From Streptomyces alanosinicus (GTDB lineage Bacteria > Actinomycetota > Actinomycetes > Streptomycetales > Streptomycetaceae), in assembly GCF_014650595.1 (NCBI RefSeq), contig NZ_BMVG01000001.1, positions 806,001 through 870,000 of the forward strand: a DNA stretch of 64,000 nucleotides, written 5' to 3'. Position 1 is the stretch's first letter. Each line of letters begins with the position of its first letter. Made by a program: the position numbers and the translations under genes. This document shows, piece after piece, positions 1 to 10,461 of the stretch. The notes below the pieces were generated by a model, which was not told the DNA's origin, searched no databases, and was given only the letters and a program-made list of their open reading frames with translations.

Positions 1-44
1 ACCGCGTGGTTGTGGATAACTTCGCCACCCGCACGGGTGAGAGG

Positions 45-890
45 TCAGCGCGGTGACACCACCGCGCCGAGCAGCCCGGGACCGGTGTGTGCGCCGATCA
101 CCGCCCCGACCTCGCTGACATGGAGGTCGGCCAGGCCCGGCACCCGGGCCCGCAACCGGTCGGCGAGCGCTGCGGCACGGTCGGGGGCGGCGAGGTGATG
201 GACGGCGATGTCGACCTCGGCGCTGCCCGCCCGCTCGGCCGTGATCTCCTCCAGACGTGCGATGGCCTTGGACGCCGTACGGACCTTTTCGAGCAGTTCG
301 ATGCGGCCGCCGTCCAGCTGCAGCAGGGGTTTGACGGCGAGTGCGGAGCCCAGCAGGGCCTGTGCGGCTCCGATGCGGCCACCACGGCGCAGATAGTCGA
401 GGGTGTCGACGTAGAAGTAGGCGGACGTGCCCGCGGCCCGCTTCTCGGCAGCCGTGACGGCTTCGTCCGCCGTGCCGCCGGCCTCCGCGGCTTCTGCCGC
501 GGCGAGTGCGCAGAAGCCGAGGGCCATCGCCACCATCCCGGTGTCCACCACCCGTACCGGCACCGGCGCCTCGCGCGCCGCGAGGACCGCCGCGTCGTAG
601 GTGCCGGACAGTTCGGCGGACAGATGCAGGGACACGATTCCGCTCGCGCCGGACTCGGCGACCTGGCGGTAGGTTTCCGCGAACATCTCGGGGCTCGGGC
701 GCGAGGTCGTGACGGGACGTCGTTTCTGCAGTGCCTGGGCCAGTGAGCGGGTCGAGATCTCGGTGCCCTCTTCGAGCGCCTGGTCGCCGAGGACCACGGT
801 CAGGGGTACCGCGGTGATGCCGTGACGCTCCATCGTCCGCGGCGGCAGGTAGGCCGTTGAATCGGTGACGATCGCGACATGGCGGGACAT
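45..890 (-). CDS. DegV family fatty-acid-binding protein
   Basis: A 281-residue protein of the DegV family, whose members bind a fatty acid and, in Gram-positives, hand it to a fatty-acid kinase. The N-terminus MSRHVAIVTDSTAYLP is the family signature, with the TDS loop. The second hallmark block includes TSRPSPEMF (about residue 60) and the LSAELSGTYDAA segment that lines the ligand site. The start at 890 is preferred because the protein then begins directly with the conserved strand. The reading frame stays open upstream, but that extension looks nothing like the family. Family assignment is secure; the physiological ligand is not visible. Confidence 0.93.
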   Translation of the reverse strand: MSRHVAIVTDSTAYLPPRTMERHGITAVPLTVVLGDQALEEGTEISTRSLAQALQKRRPVTTSRPSPEMFAETYRQVAESGASGIVSLHLSAELSGTYDAAVLAAREAPVPVRVVDTGMVAMALGFCALAAAEAAEAGGTADEAVTAAEKRAAGTSAYFYVDTLDYLRRGGRIGAAQALLGSALAVKPLLQLDGGRIELLEKVRTASKAIARLEEITAERAGSAEVDIAVHHLAAPDRAAALADRLRARVPGLADLHVSEVGAVIGAHTGPGLLGAVVSPR

Positions 891-942
891 GAGCTGGAGG
901 TTACCTGCCGTAGCGCTCGCGCGGCAGCCCGGCCCCTGTGCT

Positions 943-961
943 GCGGACCGGGGCGGTCCGC
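943..961 (-). terminator. Possible hairpin between two minus-strand genes
   Basis: A 7-bp perfect stem (GCGGACC and its complement) around a 5-nt loop lies directly after the stop codon of the upstream minus-strand gene. There is no T-tract, so termination is only a possibility. Confidence 0.3.
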
Positions 962-1699
962 TCAGGTGGTGCTCTCGGGCCGGGGCTTCTTCTGCCAGGG
1001 GTAGGCGAGGCGCGGCGACGGCGGGGTGATCGCCTGGGGCGGCTGTTCCTCGGCGGGGCGGGACGTCCGGGGGCGGGTGTGCGGTGCGTCCGGGCCGTCG
1101 GCCGCGGTGGAAGTGGACGGGTCGGGCCACTGTCCCGGCGCCGCCCCGGGTTCGGCCGGGGTCCAGTGACGCAAGGCGTCGGCCTCGATGTCTATCTGGT
1201 CGCTGAGCGCGCCCAGATCGTCCTCGACGAAGCGGCGCGCCCGGTCGCGGACGGCCCGGCGCAACGAGTGCGCGGACTTGGTGATGCGCTCGGTGCGGCT
1301 GCGCAGCCCGGGCAGGCGGGCGGTGACTTCGGCCCGGTCCGGCTCCGCCTCCAGCCGCCTGAGCTCGGCCTCCAGCTCATGCCCGTGCGCGCTGAGCCGC
1401 TGGAAGAGGCCGAGGGACTCCCTCAGCGACTCGTCCTCGGCCACACCCGCGCGCAGTGCGTCCTGGGTGGCGCGCATCGAGGTGCGCAGCGTGAGCCGCA
1501 GCTCGGCGATCTCGGCGGCCGGGCCGACCTGGACGAAGGACTTGGCGCGCAGCGTGTGGTCCTCAACCGTGCGCCGGGCCTGCTCGATCGTCCGGTCCAC
1601 TCCGCGCTTGGCGGCGCCGACCGCCTTGACCGTGGCGTACACACCGAGGCCGACGAAGAGCACGAAGAGCAGGGCGAACACGGCGATCACGGCTTCCAC
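962..1699 (-). CDS. Membrane-anchored coiled-coil protein, unknown function
   Basis: A 245-residue protein beginning at a GTG preceded by a strong GGAGGAG ribosome site. The first 20 residues (VEAVIAVFALLFVLFVGLGV) form one membrane segment. The rest is charged and Arg/Glu-rich, with heptad-like stretches around residues 30-160 suggesting a long helix or coiled coil, then a Pro-rich tail. It looks like a single-pass protein with most of its mass on one side of the membrane. No catalytic motif is visible. It lies downstream of leuS on the same strand, about 160 bp away, and ahead of the DegV gene. Conserved in streptomycetes as far as I recall; function unknown. Confidence 0.8.
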   Translation of the reverse strand: MEAVIAVFALLFVLFVGLGVYATVKAVGAAKRGVDRTIEQARRTVEDHTLRAKSFVQVGPAAEIAELRLTLRTSMRATQDALRAGVAEDESLRESLGLFQRLSAHGHELEAELRRLEAEPDRAEVTARLPGLRSRTERITKSAHSLRRAVRDRARRFVEDDLGALSDQIDIEADALRHWTPAEPGAAPGQWPDPSTSTAADGPDAPHTRPRTSRPAEEQPPQAITPPSPRLAYPWQKKPRPESTT

Positions 1700-1861
1700 G
1701 GCGCTCCTCCTCCGGCGGTGCGGCACACGCCGCTGCGCTCTCCACGGTAAACGCAAAGAGCAGGCCCGGAGTTCCAGAAGAACCCCGAACCTGCCCGTAG
1801 GGGACTACCCCGATGCCGGTCGCGGCCGGCGTCCGGTCGTCACATCCGAACGCACCGGTCG

Positions 1862-4744
<2,883 letters not shown>

Positions 4745-4795
4745 GATCCTCAAAGCTCCATCGATCGTCTCTGCCTGCGGCTGCGACATTCAAAG

Positions 4796-4825
4796 AAACG
4801 AAAAATCCCCTCGCACAGGAGGGGA
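4796..4825 (-). terminator. leuS attenuator terminator
   Basis: In the leuS leader, a 7-bp perfect stem (TCCCCTC and GAGGGGA) with a 6-nt loop is followed on the minus strand by TTTTTCGTTT, a textbook intrinsic terminator. It lies between the Leu-rich leader peptide and leuS, so it would stop transcription before the gene. The sequence just before the stem contains GCGCGGC, which is exactly complementary to GCCGCGC at the end of the leader reading frame. This offers an alternative pairing that a stalled ribosome would mask. Confidence 0.85.
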
Positions 4826-4871
4826 CGCCGCGCCGATGCCGACCTCGTGGTTCGACCAGGGTCGGTACTGA

Positions 4872-4910
4872 TCAGCGCGGCCCGCTAAGCAGAAGGCGTA
4901 CGGCACGCAT
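4872..4910 (-). CDS. leuS leader peptide with three consecutive Leu codons
   Basis: A 12-codon reading frame, MRAVRLLLSGPR, with Leu codons CTT-CTG-CTT in a row, placed 46 nt before a Rho-independent terminator and 128 nt before leuS. This is the architecture of a transcription attenuator: when charged tRNA-Leu is scarce the ribosome stalls on the Leu run and changes downstream folding. There is no clear Shine-Dalgarno sequence, but TACCCT ends 6 nt before the ATG, where a -10 box for a leaderless transcript would sit. From memory, classical attenuators were predicted by comparative genomics before leuS in some Streptomyces. The pairing scheme is inferred, not measured. Confidence 0.8.
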   Translation of the reverse strand: MRAVRLLLSGPR

Positions 4911-5214
4911 GGCGTCAGGGTACCGCAGCCCCCGAGCGGGCCGCGACGGACTTGAGCGAGCCGCGACCCCGAGCCGGCAGCGACCTTGAGCAAGCAGCGA
5001 CGCGCTTCCGTATCCCTTGTGGACATGCCAGAACGAAGGGGGAAGCTGAACCAAGGTCAACAATTACTTCGCGTACCGTGCCCTATGGGACACCCCGCAA
5101 TCAGATTGTCCGTTGATAACGACGGAATAACGCAAACCCCATACTGATCAGTATTGGCGCCACTTAGAGTTCGGCAGCGGGACCGCTTTCCCGAAACTGC
5201 TCGGAGTTGCCCCC
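4911..5214. other. Divergent intergenic region between the leuS leader and the haem-membrane gene
   Basis: About 300 bp without a gene. It must hold the promoters of leuS (minus) and of the electron-transfer pair (plus). A perfect 14-bp palindrome, ATACTGATCAGTAT, lies at 5141-5154, about 60 bp before the plus-strand start. TTGATA at 5113-5118 resembles a -35 element, but no well-spaced -10 is obvious. Confidence 0.5.
5141..5154. promoter_or_regulatory. Perfect 14-bp palindrome, candidate operator
   Basis: ATACTGATCAGTAT reads identically on both strands and is AT-rich against a GC-rich background. It lies upstream of the plus-strand membrane haem protein gene at 5215, a position suitable for a dimeric regulator. 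No known regulator motif was recognised. Confidence 0.4.
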
Positions 5215-6507
5215 ATGAACCCTCGTCGTAGTACCCGCTCCCTCCCCAAACCGGGCCGTTCGGCCTATGGGGTGGCCTCGGCTGTCGTTCTGCTGCTCAT
5301 ACCCGTGGTCGTGCTGGTCGGAGGCAACCAGTTCCGCGACTTCTTGAACTTCGGCGCGGGCGTGCTGTCCCTGGTCTCGCTCAGTTGCTCGGTGATCTGG
5401 GGCCTGTTCGCGCAGGACCGGATCTTCCTGAACACCCGGCAGCGGATCGTCGGCCAGGCGGTGCACCGGACCACCGCGGTCGCCTCGATCGCGTTTTTGC
5501 TGCTGCACATCACCACGAAGATCGCGCTCGGCCACACCCAGGTGATCGCCGCGATCATTCCGTTCTCGCTCGGCGTCACCGGGATCGGCGGCCTGATCGG
5601 GCTGGGCTCGCTGGCCGGCCTACTGATGATCTTCGTGGGTATCACCGGTGCCCTGCGCAGCAATTTCGCCACCCCGGCCCCCGTCGCCGCCCGCTGGCGT
5701 GCCATGCACATGCTGGCCTACCCGGCCTGGTGCGCGGCGCTGGTCCACGGCCTGTACGCGGGCCGCGCGGCCAAGCCGATCTTCGTGATCCTCTACAGCC
5801 TGTCGCTGCTCGGTGTGATGGGCGCCCTCGCGCTGCGCGCGGCCCCGCGCCCGGTCAAGCGCAAGGTCGCCGACCGGCTGGTGGCGCTGTTCGGCACCTC
5901 GGAGCGGCCGGGGATCGAGGAGCTGGACGCGAGCCGTTCCCGGATGACCGAGGCGCCCTCGGCGGACTTCGAGAGCCGGCGCGAGCGCCGGGGCGCGGAC
6001 GCTCCCTCCGCGCCGCTGTACCAGACCCCCGCCGCCCCCGCCGCGGAGCCCGCGTCGGGCTTCGCGGCCGCCTACCGCGCCGTCTCCGCGCCGGGCCGCA
6101 CCCAGCAGCCGTACGGGGCCGGCCAGACGGCCCGCATGGACCTGCCGATGGATCTGCAGGCCACGGAGGCCGTCCCGCGTGTGGACGGTCCCGCCGGCGC
6201 CTCGGGCAGCTGGCCGGTCCCGTCCCCGCCGCCGGTCGGCGAGGCCCCGCCGTCCGCGTACGACCCGCTCCAGGACACGGGGCACACCATCCCGGCCTAC
6301 GGCAGTCCGGGCACCGCCGGATACGGCGGACGTGACATGTACGACAGTGACATGTACGACAACGGTGAGACAAACGGCTTCTACGGCACGTACAACGCCA
6401 GTGACACGTACAACACCGGTCCCGCTACCGAAACGCTGCCCGGCGCGTCCTACGACACACCGGGTTCCGGCGAACCTTGGAACACGCCGTCCGGAGGCTT
6501 TAAGTGA
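5215..6507 (+). CDS. Ferric-reductase-like haem membrane protein
   Basis: A 430-residue protein with about six membrane segments in residues 17-210. Two histidine pairs, His84/His98 and His165/His178, are spaced 14 and 13 residues apart in adjacent helices, the pattern by which ferric-reductase/cytochrome-b-like domains hold two haems. The C-terminal half (about 215-430) is low-complexity, Pro/Ala-rich and then Tyr/Asp/Gly/Thr-rich, probably disordered. The gene overlaps the next one by 4 nt (GTGA), so the two are translationally coupled. I infer that it carries electrons across the membrane for, or from, the NuoF-like flavoprotein that follows. Substrate unknown. Confidence 0.82.
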   Translation: MNPRRSTRSLPKPGRSAYGVASAVVLLLIPVVVLVGGNQFRDFLNFGAGVLSLVSLSCSVIWGLFAQDRIFLNTRQRIVGQAVHRTTAVASIAFLLLHITTKIALGHTQVIAAIIPFSLGVTGIGGLIGLGSLAGLLMIFVGITGALRSNFATPAPVAARWRAMHMLAYPAWCAALVHGLYAGRAAKPIFVILYSLSLLGVMGALALRAAPRPVKRKVADRLVALFGTSERPGIEELDASRSRMTEAPSADFESRRERRGADAPSAPLYQTPAAPAAEPASGFAAAYRAVSAPGRTQQPYGAGQTARMDLPMDLQATEAVPRVDGPAGASGSWPVPSPPPVGEAPPSAYDPLQDTGHTIPAYGSPGTAGYGGRDMYDSDMYDNGETNGFYGTYNASDTYNTGPATETLPGASYDTPGSGEPWNTPSGGFK

Positions 6508-8114
6508 ACGAGGCCCTGCCCGACGTCCCCGAAGTCCGCGTGGTCGGCCTTCCGCAACTCACGTCGGGCTTCGACCTTGTGGAACGACTCGATCTGCCCA
6601 TGCACCTGAAGGTGCACGGGCCGCTCGACCCGCTCGGCGGCGAGCAGCTCGCACAGCTCGCCGAACGCATCAGCCTGAAGGGCCGCGGCGGCGCGGGCTT
6701 TCCCTTCCACAAGAAGCTGCGCTCGGTCGCCGAGTCGGCGATCAAGCGCGGTGTGCGGCCGGTCGTCGTGGTCAACGGCAGCGAGGACGAACCGGCCTGC
6801 CGCAAGGACACGGTGCTGATCAACCGCGCCCCGCACCTCATCCTGGACGGCGCGCTGCTGTGCGCGGAGGCGCTCGGCGCGCGGACGCTCGTGATCGGTG
6901 TCACGCGCGAGTCCACGCAGCGTTCCATGGAGGCCGCACTCGCCGAACGCGGGCTGAGCAACAGCCGTAGATCGGCGCTACGCGCGTGGGTGCAGCGCAA
7001 CCCGGTGCGCATGGTCACCGGCGCGGCCGCCTCACTGGTCCGCTCGATCGACGGCGGCCCGGCGATCCCGCCCGGCCGCAAGATCAGCGCCTCGCAGAGC
7101 GGCGTCGGGGGCGCGCCCACGCTGCTGTCGAACGCGGAGACGTTCGCGCAGCTGGCCATCGCCGCGCGCATCGGCCCCGAGCGCTACGGCAACACCGGCC
7201 TGTACGACGAGCCGGGCACCGTCATGCTCACCGTGTCCGGCGCGGTGGCCCGCCCGATGGTGATCGAGGTCCCCACGGGTGTGCCGCTGCGGTACGTGCT
7301 GCAGCTGGCGGGCGCCCCGCCGGTGCCGCAGGGCGTGCTGACCGGCGGCTACCACGGCAAGTGGATCGACGCGGCGACCGTCAACGAGGCGATCGTCTCC
7401 CGCAACTCCCTGGACGCGGTGGGCGGTTCGCTGGGCGCGGGCGCGATCCTGCCGATCAGCCAGGACACCTGCCCGCTGGGCGAGTCGCTGCGGGTGGCGC
7501 AGTGGCTGGCCGAGGAGAGCGCCGGCCAGTGCGGCCCCTGCTACCTCGGGCTGCCGGCGGCCGCGCGCGGCATGGAGGACATACTCAACGGCGGCGGCCC
7601 GGCCGCCCTGGAGGCGCTCAAGCAGGTCGCGAAGAACGTGAAGCGGCGCGGGGCGTGTTCGCATCCGGACGGCTCGGCGATGTTCCTGGAGTCGACCGTG
7701 AAGGCCTTCACCGACGACCTGGCCGCCCATGTCCTCGGAAACGGCTGCGGACGGCCCGTGGAGGGCGTTCTGCCGCTCTTCGAGGGAGGCAGGGCCCCGG
7801 CGGGCATCCCGGGGGGCTCGGAGGCCGAGGAGACCGGCGCCAGCCGCCAGAAGATCTACGTCGACTGGACGCTGTGCCGGGGCCACGGACTGTGCGCCGA
7901 CATCCTCCCCGAGGTGTTCGAACTCGGCGCCGACGGCTTCCCGACCGTCGCCCAGGCGCAGGTGCCGCGGTACGCGGAGGCGAAGGCGCTGCGCGCGGTG
8001 CGCCGCTGCCCCGCACTCGCCCTGCGCATCGAGGAGGACACGCGCGGACAGGCCCCGTCGCCCAATCTGCCGGTCGTCTCCCAGGGCCGCGGCAGGCGCG
8101 CCCTCGGCCGCTGA
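6504..8114 (+). CDS. NuoF-like flavoprotein with SLBB and C-terminal ferredoxin domain
   Basis: A 536-residue fusion. Residues 1-420 resemble the NADH-binding 51-kDa subunit of complex I: GRGGAGFPFHKK and VVNGSEDEPACRKD correspond to the NADH/FMN-binding loops, followed by an SLBB segment. In the region of the N3 4Fe-4S cluster it reads ESAGQCGPC (about residue 340), where NuoF has ESCGxCxPC, so the first cysteine is alanine. The fourth is present in GACSHPDG. From about residue 450 there is a ferredoxin with CRGHGLC and RRCPALAL, a three-cysteine [3Fe-4S] type. It starts at a GTG with GGAGG upstream, inside the stop of the membrane protein. Probably an NAD(P)H-linked partner of that cytochrome. 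Confidence 0.88.
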   Translation: MNEALPDVPEVRVVGLPQLTSGFDLVERLDLPMHLKVHGPLDPLGGEQLAQLAERISLKGRGGAGFPFHKKLRSVAESAIKRGVRPVVVVNGSEDEPACRKDTVLINRAPHLILDGALLCAEALGARTLVIGVTRESTQRSMEAALAERGLSNSRRSALRAWVQRNPVRMVTGAAASLVRSIDGGPAIPPGRKISASQSGVGGAPTLLSNAETFAQLAIAARIGPERYGNTGLYDEPGTVMLTVSGAVARPMVIEVPTGVPLRYVLQLAGAPPVPQGVLTGGYHGKWIDAATVNEAIVSRNSLDAVGGSLGAGAILPISQDTCPLGESLRVAQWLAEESAGQCGPCYLGLPAAARGMEDILNGGGPAALEALKQVAKNVKRRGACSHPDGSAMFLESTVKAFTDDLAAHVLGNGCGRPVEGVLPLFEGGRAPAGIPGGSEAEETGASRQKIYVDWTLCRGHGLCADILPEVFELGADGFPTVAQAQVPRYAEAKALRAVRRCPALALRIEEDTRGQAPSPNLPVVSQGRGRRALGR

Positions 8115-8118
8115 ACGC

Positions 8119-8159
8119 GAAGGGGGGCGGTCACCCGAGTCGGGTGACCGCCCCCCTTC
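8119..8159. terminator. Strong bidirectional terminator hairpin
   Basis: Two 20-nt arms of perfect complementarity (GAAGGGGGGCGGTCACCCGA and its complement) begin 4 nt after the stop of the NuoF-like gene. The stem is extremely stable and stands between that gene and the opposing tRNA transcript. Confidence 0.85.
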
Positions 8160-8203
8160 ATATGGCCCGTCTTTTCGTGTACGGCCCGTCTTATGCAACA
8201 CGC

Positions 8204-8237
8204 CGAAGGCGGACCACCCATCGGAGGTCCGCCTTCG
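8204..8237 (-). terminator. Terminator of the tRNA-Ala gene
   Basis: A 12-bp perfect stem (CGAAGGCGGACC and complement) with a 10-nt loop, starting 7 nt beyond the 3' end of the minus-strand tRNA. No strong T-run follows, as is common in Streptomyces. Confidence 0.75.
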
Positions 8238-8244
8238 ACTTCTG

Positions 8245-8317
8245 TGGAGCTAAGGAGAATTGAACTCCTGACCTCCTGCATGCCATGCAGGCGCTCTACC
8301 AACTGAGCTATAGCCCC
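8245..8317 (-). tRNA. tRNA-Ala (anticodon GGC)
   Basis: The 73-nt minus-strand sequence folds as a full cloverleaf: acceptor GGGGCTA/TAGCTCC with discriminator A, D-arm GCTC/GAGC with AGTTGGTA loop, anticodon stem CCTGC/GCAGG with loop ATGGCAT (anticodon GGC), variable AGGTC, and T-arm AGGAG/CTCCT with loop TTCAATT. CCA is not encoded. It reads GCC and GCU Ala codons. An identical copy lies at 10462-10534. Confidence 0.97.
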
Positions 8318-8420
8318 TTGTTTTGCTGTTTCGCCCGGTTCCCCCGGCGACGAAGTAAACATTACAGGCCTGCGGACACAGCGCCAAATCGGTTTCGGGT
8401 TCGCCCCGATCCAGCCACTA

Positions 8421-9665
8421 ATGTCGGCCTTTGTGACCGTGATCGCGTCGTCAGCAGCCCGCCACCGGATGCCCGTTGCACTGGGCGTCTGCCTGGTGTC
8501 CTTCACGGCGTTCTGGGCCGCACAGCGGTCCGCGCACGTGTCGATGATCGATCTGATGGTGTACCGGGCCGAGGGCGCCACCGTGCGCGCCGGCGGCGAC
8601 CTGTACGCGCTGCGGGCGACGGCCGCGCACCTGCCCACCACCTACCCGCCGTTCGCCGCCCTGCTCTTCACCCCGCTGGCCCTGCCGGCCGCCGCGACTG
8701 TGCGCACGCTGGCCACGGCCGGGAACCTCGCACTGCTCGTGGTCTTCGTACGGCTGTCGCTGAAACTCGTCGGCCACGCGCGCGTGGACGCCGTCTGGTG
8801 GGTCGCGGCGGCGGCCGTGTGGTGCGAGCCGGTGTGGACGACCCTGCGCTACGGCCAGGTCAACCTGCTGCTGGCCGTCCTGGTGCTGTGGGACCTGAAC
8901 CGCCGCCCCACCGGCGGGTACGACCGCTGGACCGGCGCGGGGCTGGGGCTCGCCGCGGCGGTCAAGCTGACGCCCGCGCTGTTCCCTGTGTTTCTGCTCA
9001 CGGCGGGTGTCGTGGCGCGTCTGCGGGGCGGGGACGCAGGGCCGTGGCTGCGGCACGCGCGCGGGGCGGGCGTCGCGTTCGCCGGGGCGACGCTGCTGGC
9101 GGCGGCTGTCCTGCCGTACGACTCATGGCGGTTCTGGTCCGGCACGGTGTTCCGCACGAACCGGGCCGGGCATGCCGAGGACACCGCCAATCAGGCCCTG
9201 CGTGGCGTTCTGGCGCGCGTTCTGCACACGCCCGCCCCGGGCTCCCTCTGGATCGTCTCGGCGGCCGTCGTGGCCGTCGTGGGCCTCGCGGCCGCCGTGG
9301 CGGCGGAGTTGTCCGGGCGGCGGGAGCGAGCGGTGTGCGTCTGCGCGGTCACCGCGCTGCTGATCAGCCCGGTGTCGTGGACGCACCACTGGGTCTGGTG
9401 CCTGCCGCTGGTGCTGTCCCTGTGGACCGGCGGGCACCGGGCAGCGGCCCTGGTCACGCTGCTGGTCTTCTGCTCGTACGCCCCGTGGTGGGTGCCGCAC
9501 GGAACCGGGCGGCCCGAACTGCACCAGACGACCTGGGAGTTGCCGCTCTCGGCCCTCTACGCGGGAGCCGGCGCCCTCTACCTCGCCGTGGCCCGGACAT
9601 CGTTGCCACGGCGCCTCGGTGGTGCGGCGCGAGTCAAGCCGTCACGAAGGAGTAGAACCGCTTGA
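8421..9665 (+). CDS. GT87-type membrane mannosyltransferase-like protein (DUF2029)
   Basis: A 414-residue polytopic membrane protein with roughly ten hydrophobic segments. Hallmarks of the polyprenol-phosphate-mannose-dependent glycosyltransferase family 87 are present: an early Asp in the first extracytoplasmic loop (VSMIDLMVYRAEG), then TYPPFAALLFTPLALP, YGQVNLLLA, GLAAAVKLTPALFPVFLL and SPVSWTHHWVW. Members transfer mannose to phosphatidylinositol mannosides or other lipids on the outer face of the membrane. The start is uncertain because no good ribosome site precedes the ATG at 8421. The 3' end overlaps the oppositely oriented small gene by 32 bp. Acceptor unknown. Confidence 0.83.
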   Translation: MSAFVTVIASSAARHRMPVALGVCLVSFTAFWAAQRSAHVSMIDLMVYRAEGATVRAGGDLYALRATAAHLPTTYPPFAALLFTPLALPAAATVRTLATAGNLALLVVFVRLSLKLVGHARVDAVWWVAAAAVWCEPVWTTLRYGQVNLLLAVLVLWDLNRRPTGGYDRWTGAGLGLAAAVKLTPALFPVFLLTAGVVARLRGGDAGPWLRHARGAGVAFAGATLLAAAVLPYDSWRFWSGTVFRTNRAGHAEDTANQALRGVLARVLHTPAPGSLWIVSAAVVAVVGLAAAVAAELSGRRERAVCVCAVTALLISPVSWTHHWVWCLPLVLSLWTGGHRAAALVTLLVFCSYAPWWVPHGTGRPELHQTTWELPLSALYAGAGALYLAVARTSLPRRLGGAARVKPSRRSRTA

Positions 9666-9867
9666 GTGTGCAGTGCTCTTCCAGGAGACGGCCGTAGATC
9701 GGCTCGCCTTCCAATTCCCGGTACGTCTCGATCGGGTCGCCTTTTATGATCAGCGCCCGCGCGCATTCCTCGCACCAGTACTGGTATTCGGGGTTGATCG
9801 GCTCCATGTCACGGACGATCGGGGTACCGCTCCCGCACCAGTCGCACTTTCGCCTGTGTGCACCCAT
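9634..9867 (-). CDS. Small zinc-ribbon protein, 77 residues
   Basis: A 77-residue protein with CDWCG near the N-terminus and CEEC about 20 residues later, four cysteines spaced to bind one zinc. The rest is charged (IKGDPIETYRELEGEPIYGRLLEEHC). It overlaps the opposing GT87 gene at its 3' end. It starts 3 nt after the stop of a second small zinc-ribbon gene on the same strand, so the two form a mini-operon. No function is visible. RNA- or DNA-binding is possible, but so is a purely structural zinc site. Confidence 0.78.
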   Translation of the reverse strand: MGAHRRKCDWCGSGTPIVRDMEPINPEYQYWCEECARALIIKGDPIETYRELEGEPIYGRLLEEHCTLKRFYSFVTA

Positions 9868-9870
9868 CGA

Positions 9871-10044
9871 TCAGCTCCAGCTGTGGCCGCAGGCCGTGCA
9901 CACGTAGGAGATTCCGCCGTTGTCACCCAGCACTTGGGCGACATGCGCGGAACCACAGGAAGGGCAGCTCAGCCGGGTCGCAGTGTCCCGTATCAACGCT
10001 GCACCGAGGAGGTGGCCGCCCCCCTCAAGGATGCTCGCAGGCAT
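9871..10044 (-). CDS. Very small zinc-ribbon protein, 57 residues
   Basis: A 57-codon gene, MPASILEGGG to CTACGHSWS, with CPSCGSAH and CTACGHSW forming a two-knuckle zinc ribbon. A strong ribosome site (GGGAGGGAG) lies 5 nt before the ATG, and third positions are G/C-rich as in neighbouring genes, so it is very probably real. The knuckle style resembles the zinc ribbons of transcription and ribosome-associated factors. It is followed after 3 nt by the 77-residue zinc-ribbon gene. Function unknown. Confidence 0.75.
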   Translation of the reverse strand: MPASILEGGGHLLGAALIRDTATRLSCPSCGSAHVAQVLGDNGGISYVCTACGHSWS

Positions 10045-10461
10045 CGCTACTCCCTCCCGTCGGGCCGCGCCCCCTTCCGGCCGTTTGATTCTGCCACGGC
10101 CGGAGCAATACGGTCAGCGACGCCTCAGTACCAGTCCGGACACGGCCCCCGCCGCACAGGTATACGAGCCCAAAGCCCCGAGTGACTCAAGCCGGTTCAG
10201 GGACAGTGTGCCGAAAGACGCGGCCCGGATCAGCCGACCGAACCGAATGGCCGGCACGGCCGGGCGGCGGAGTCGCGGCGCGAGCGGCGGCCGGGGCCGG
10301 TTGTCAGTGCCGGGTGGTTCACTGTCGGTGACGGATGATCCCGGGCCGCGAGCGGCCGGGAGAGCGGGGTCGTCCTGTGCCGGAATGCAGAAAATCCCAC
10401 CCCCGGATGGGGGCGGGACCTTCATCACCGATCTTTGACAACTCCACAGAGTGCCGATCAG
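10045..10461. other. Gene-free stretch
   Basis: About 417 bp in which I see no convincing coding region. Reading frames here lack ribosome sites and some run through the tRNA. It contains the terminator of the downstream tRNA-Ala (10390-10417) and presumably the promoter of the small zinc-ribbon pair. Confidence 0.5.
10390..10417 (-). terminator. Terminator of the second tRNA-Ala gene
   Basis: On the minus strand, TCCCGCCCCC pairs with GGGGGTGGGA (allowing a G-T pair) and is followed by TTTTCTG, about 45 nt past the tRNA 3' end. It is a standard intrinsic terminator. Confidence 0.75.
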
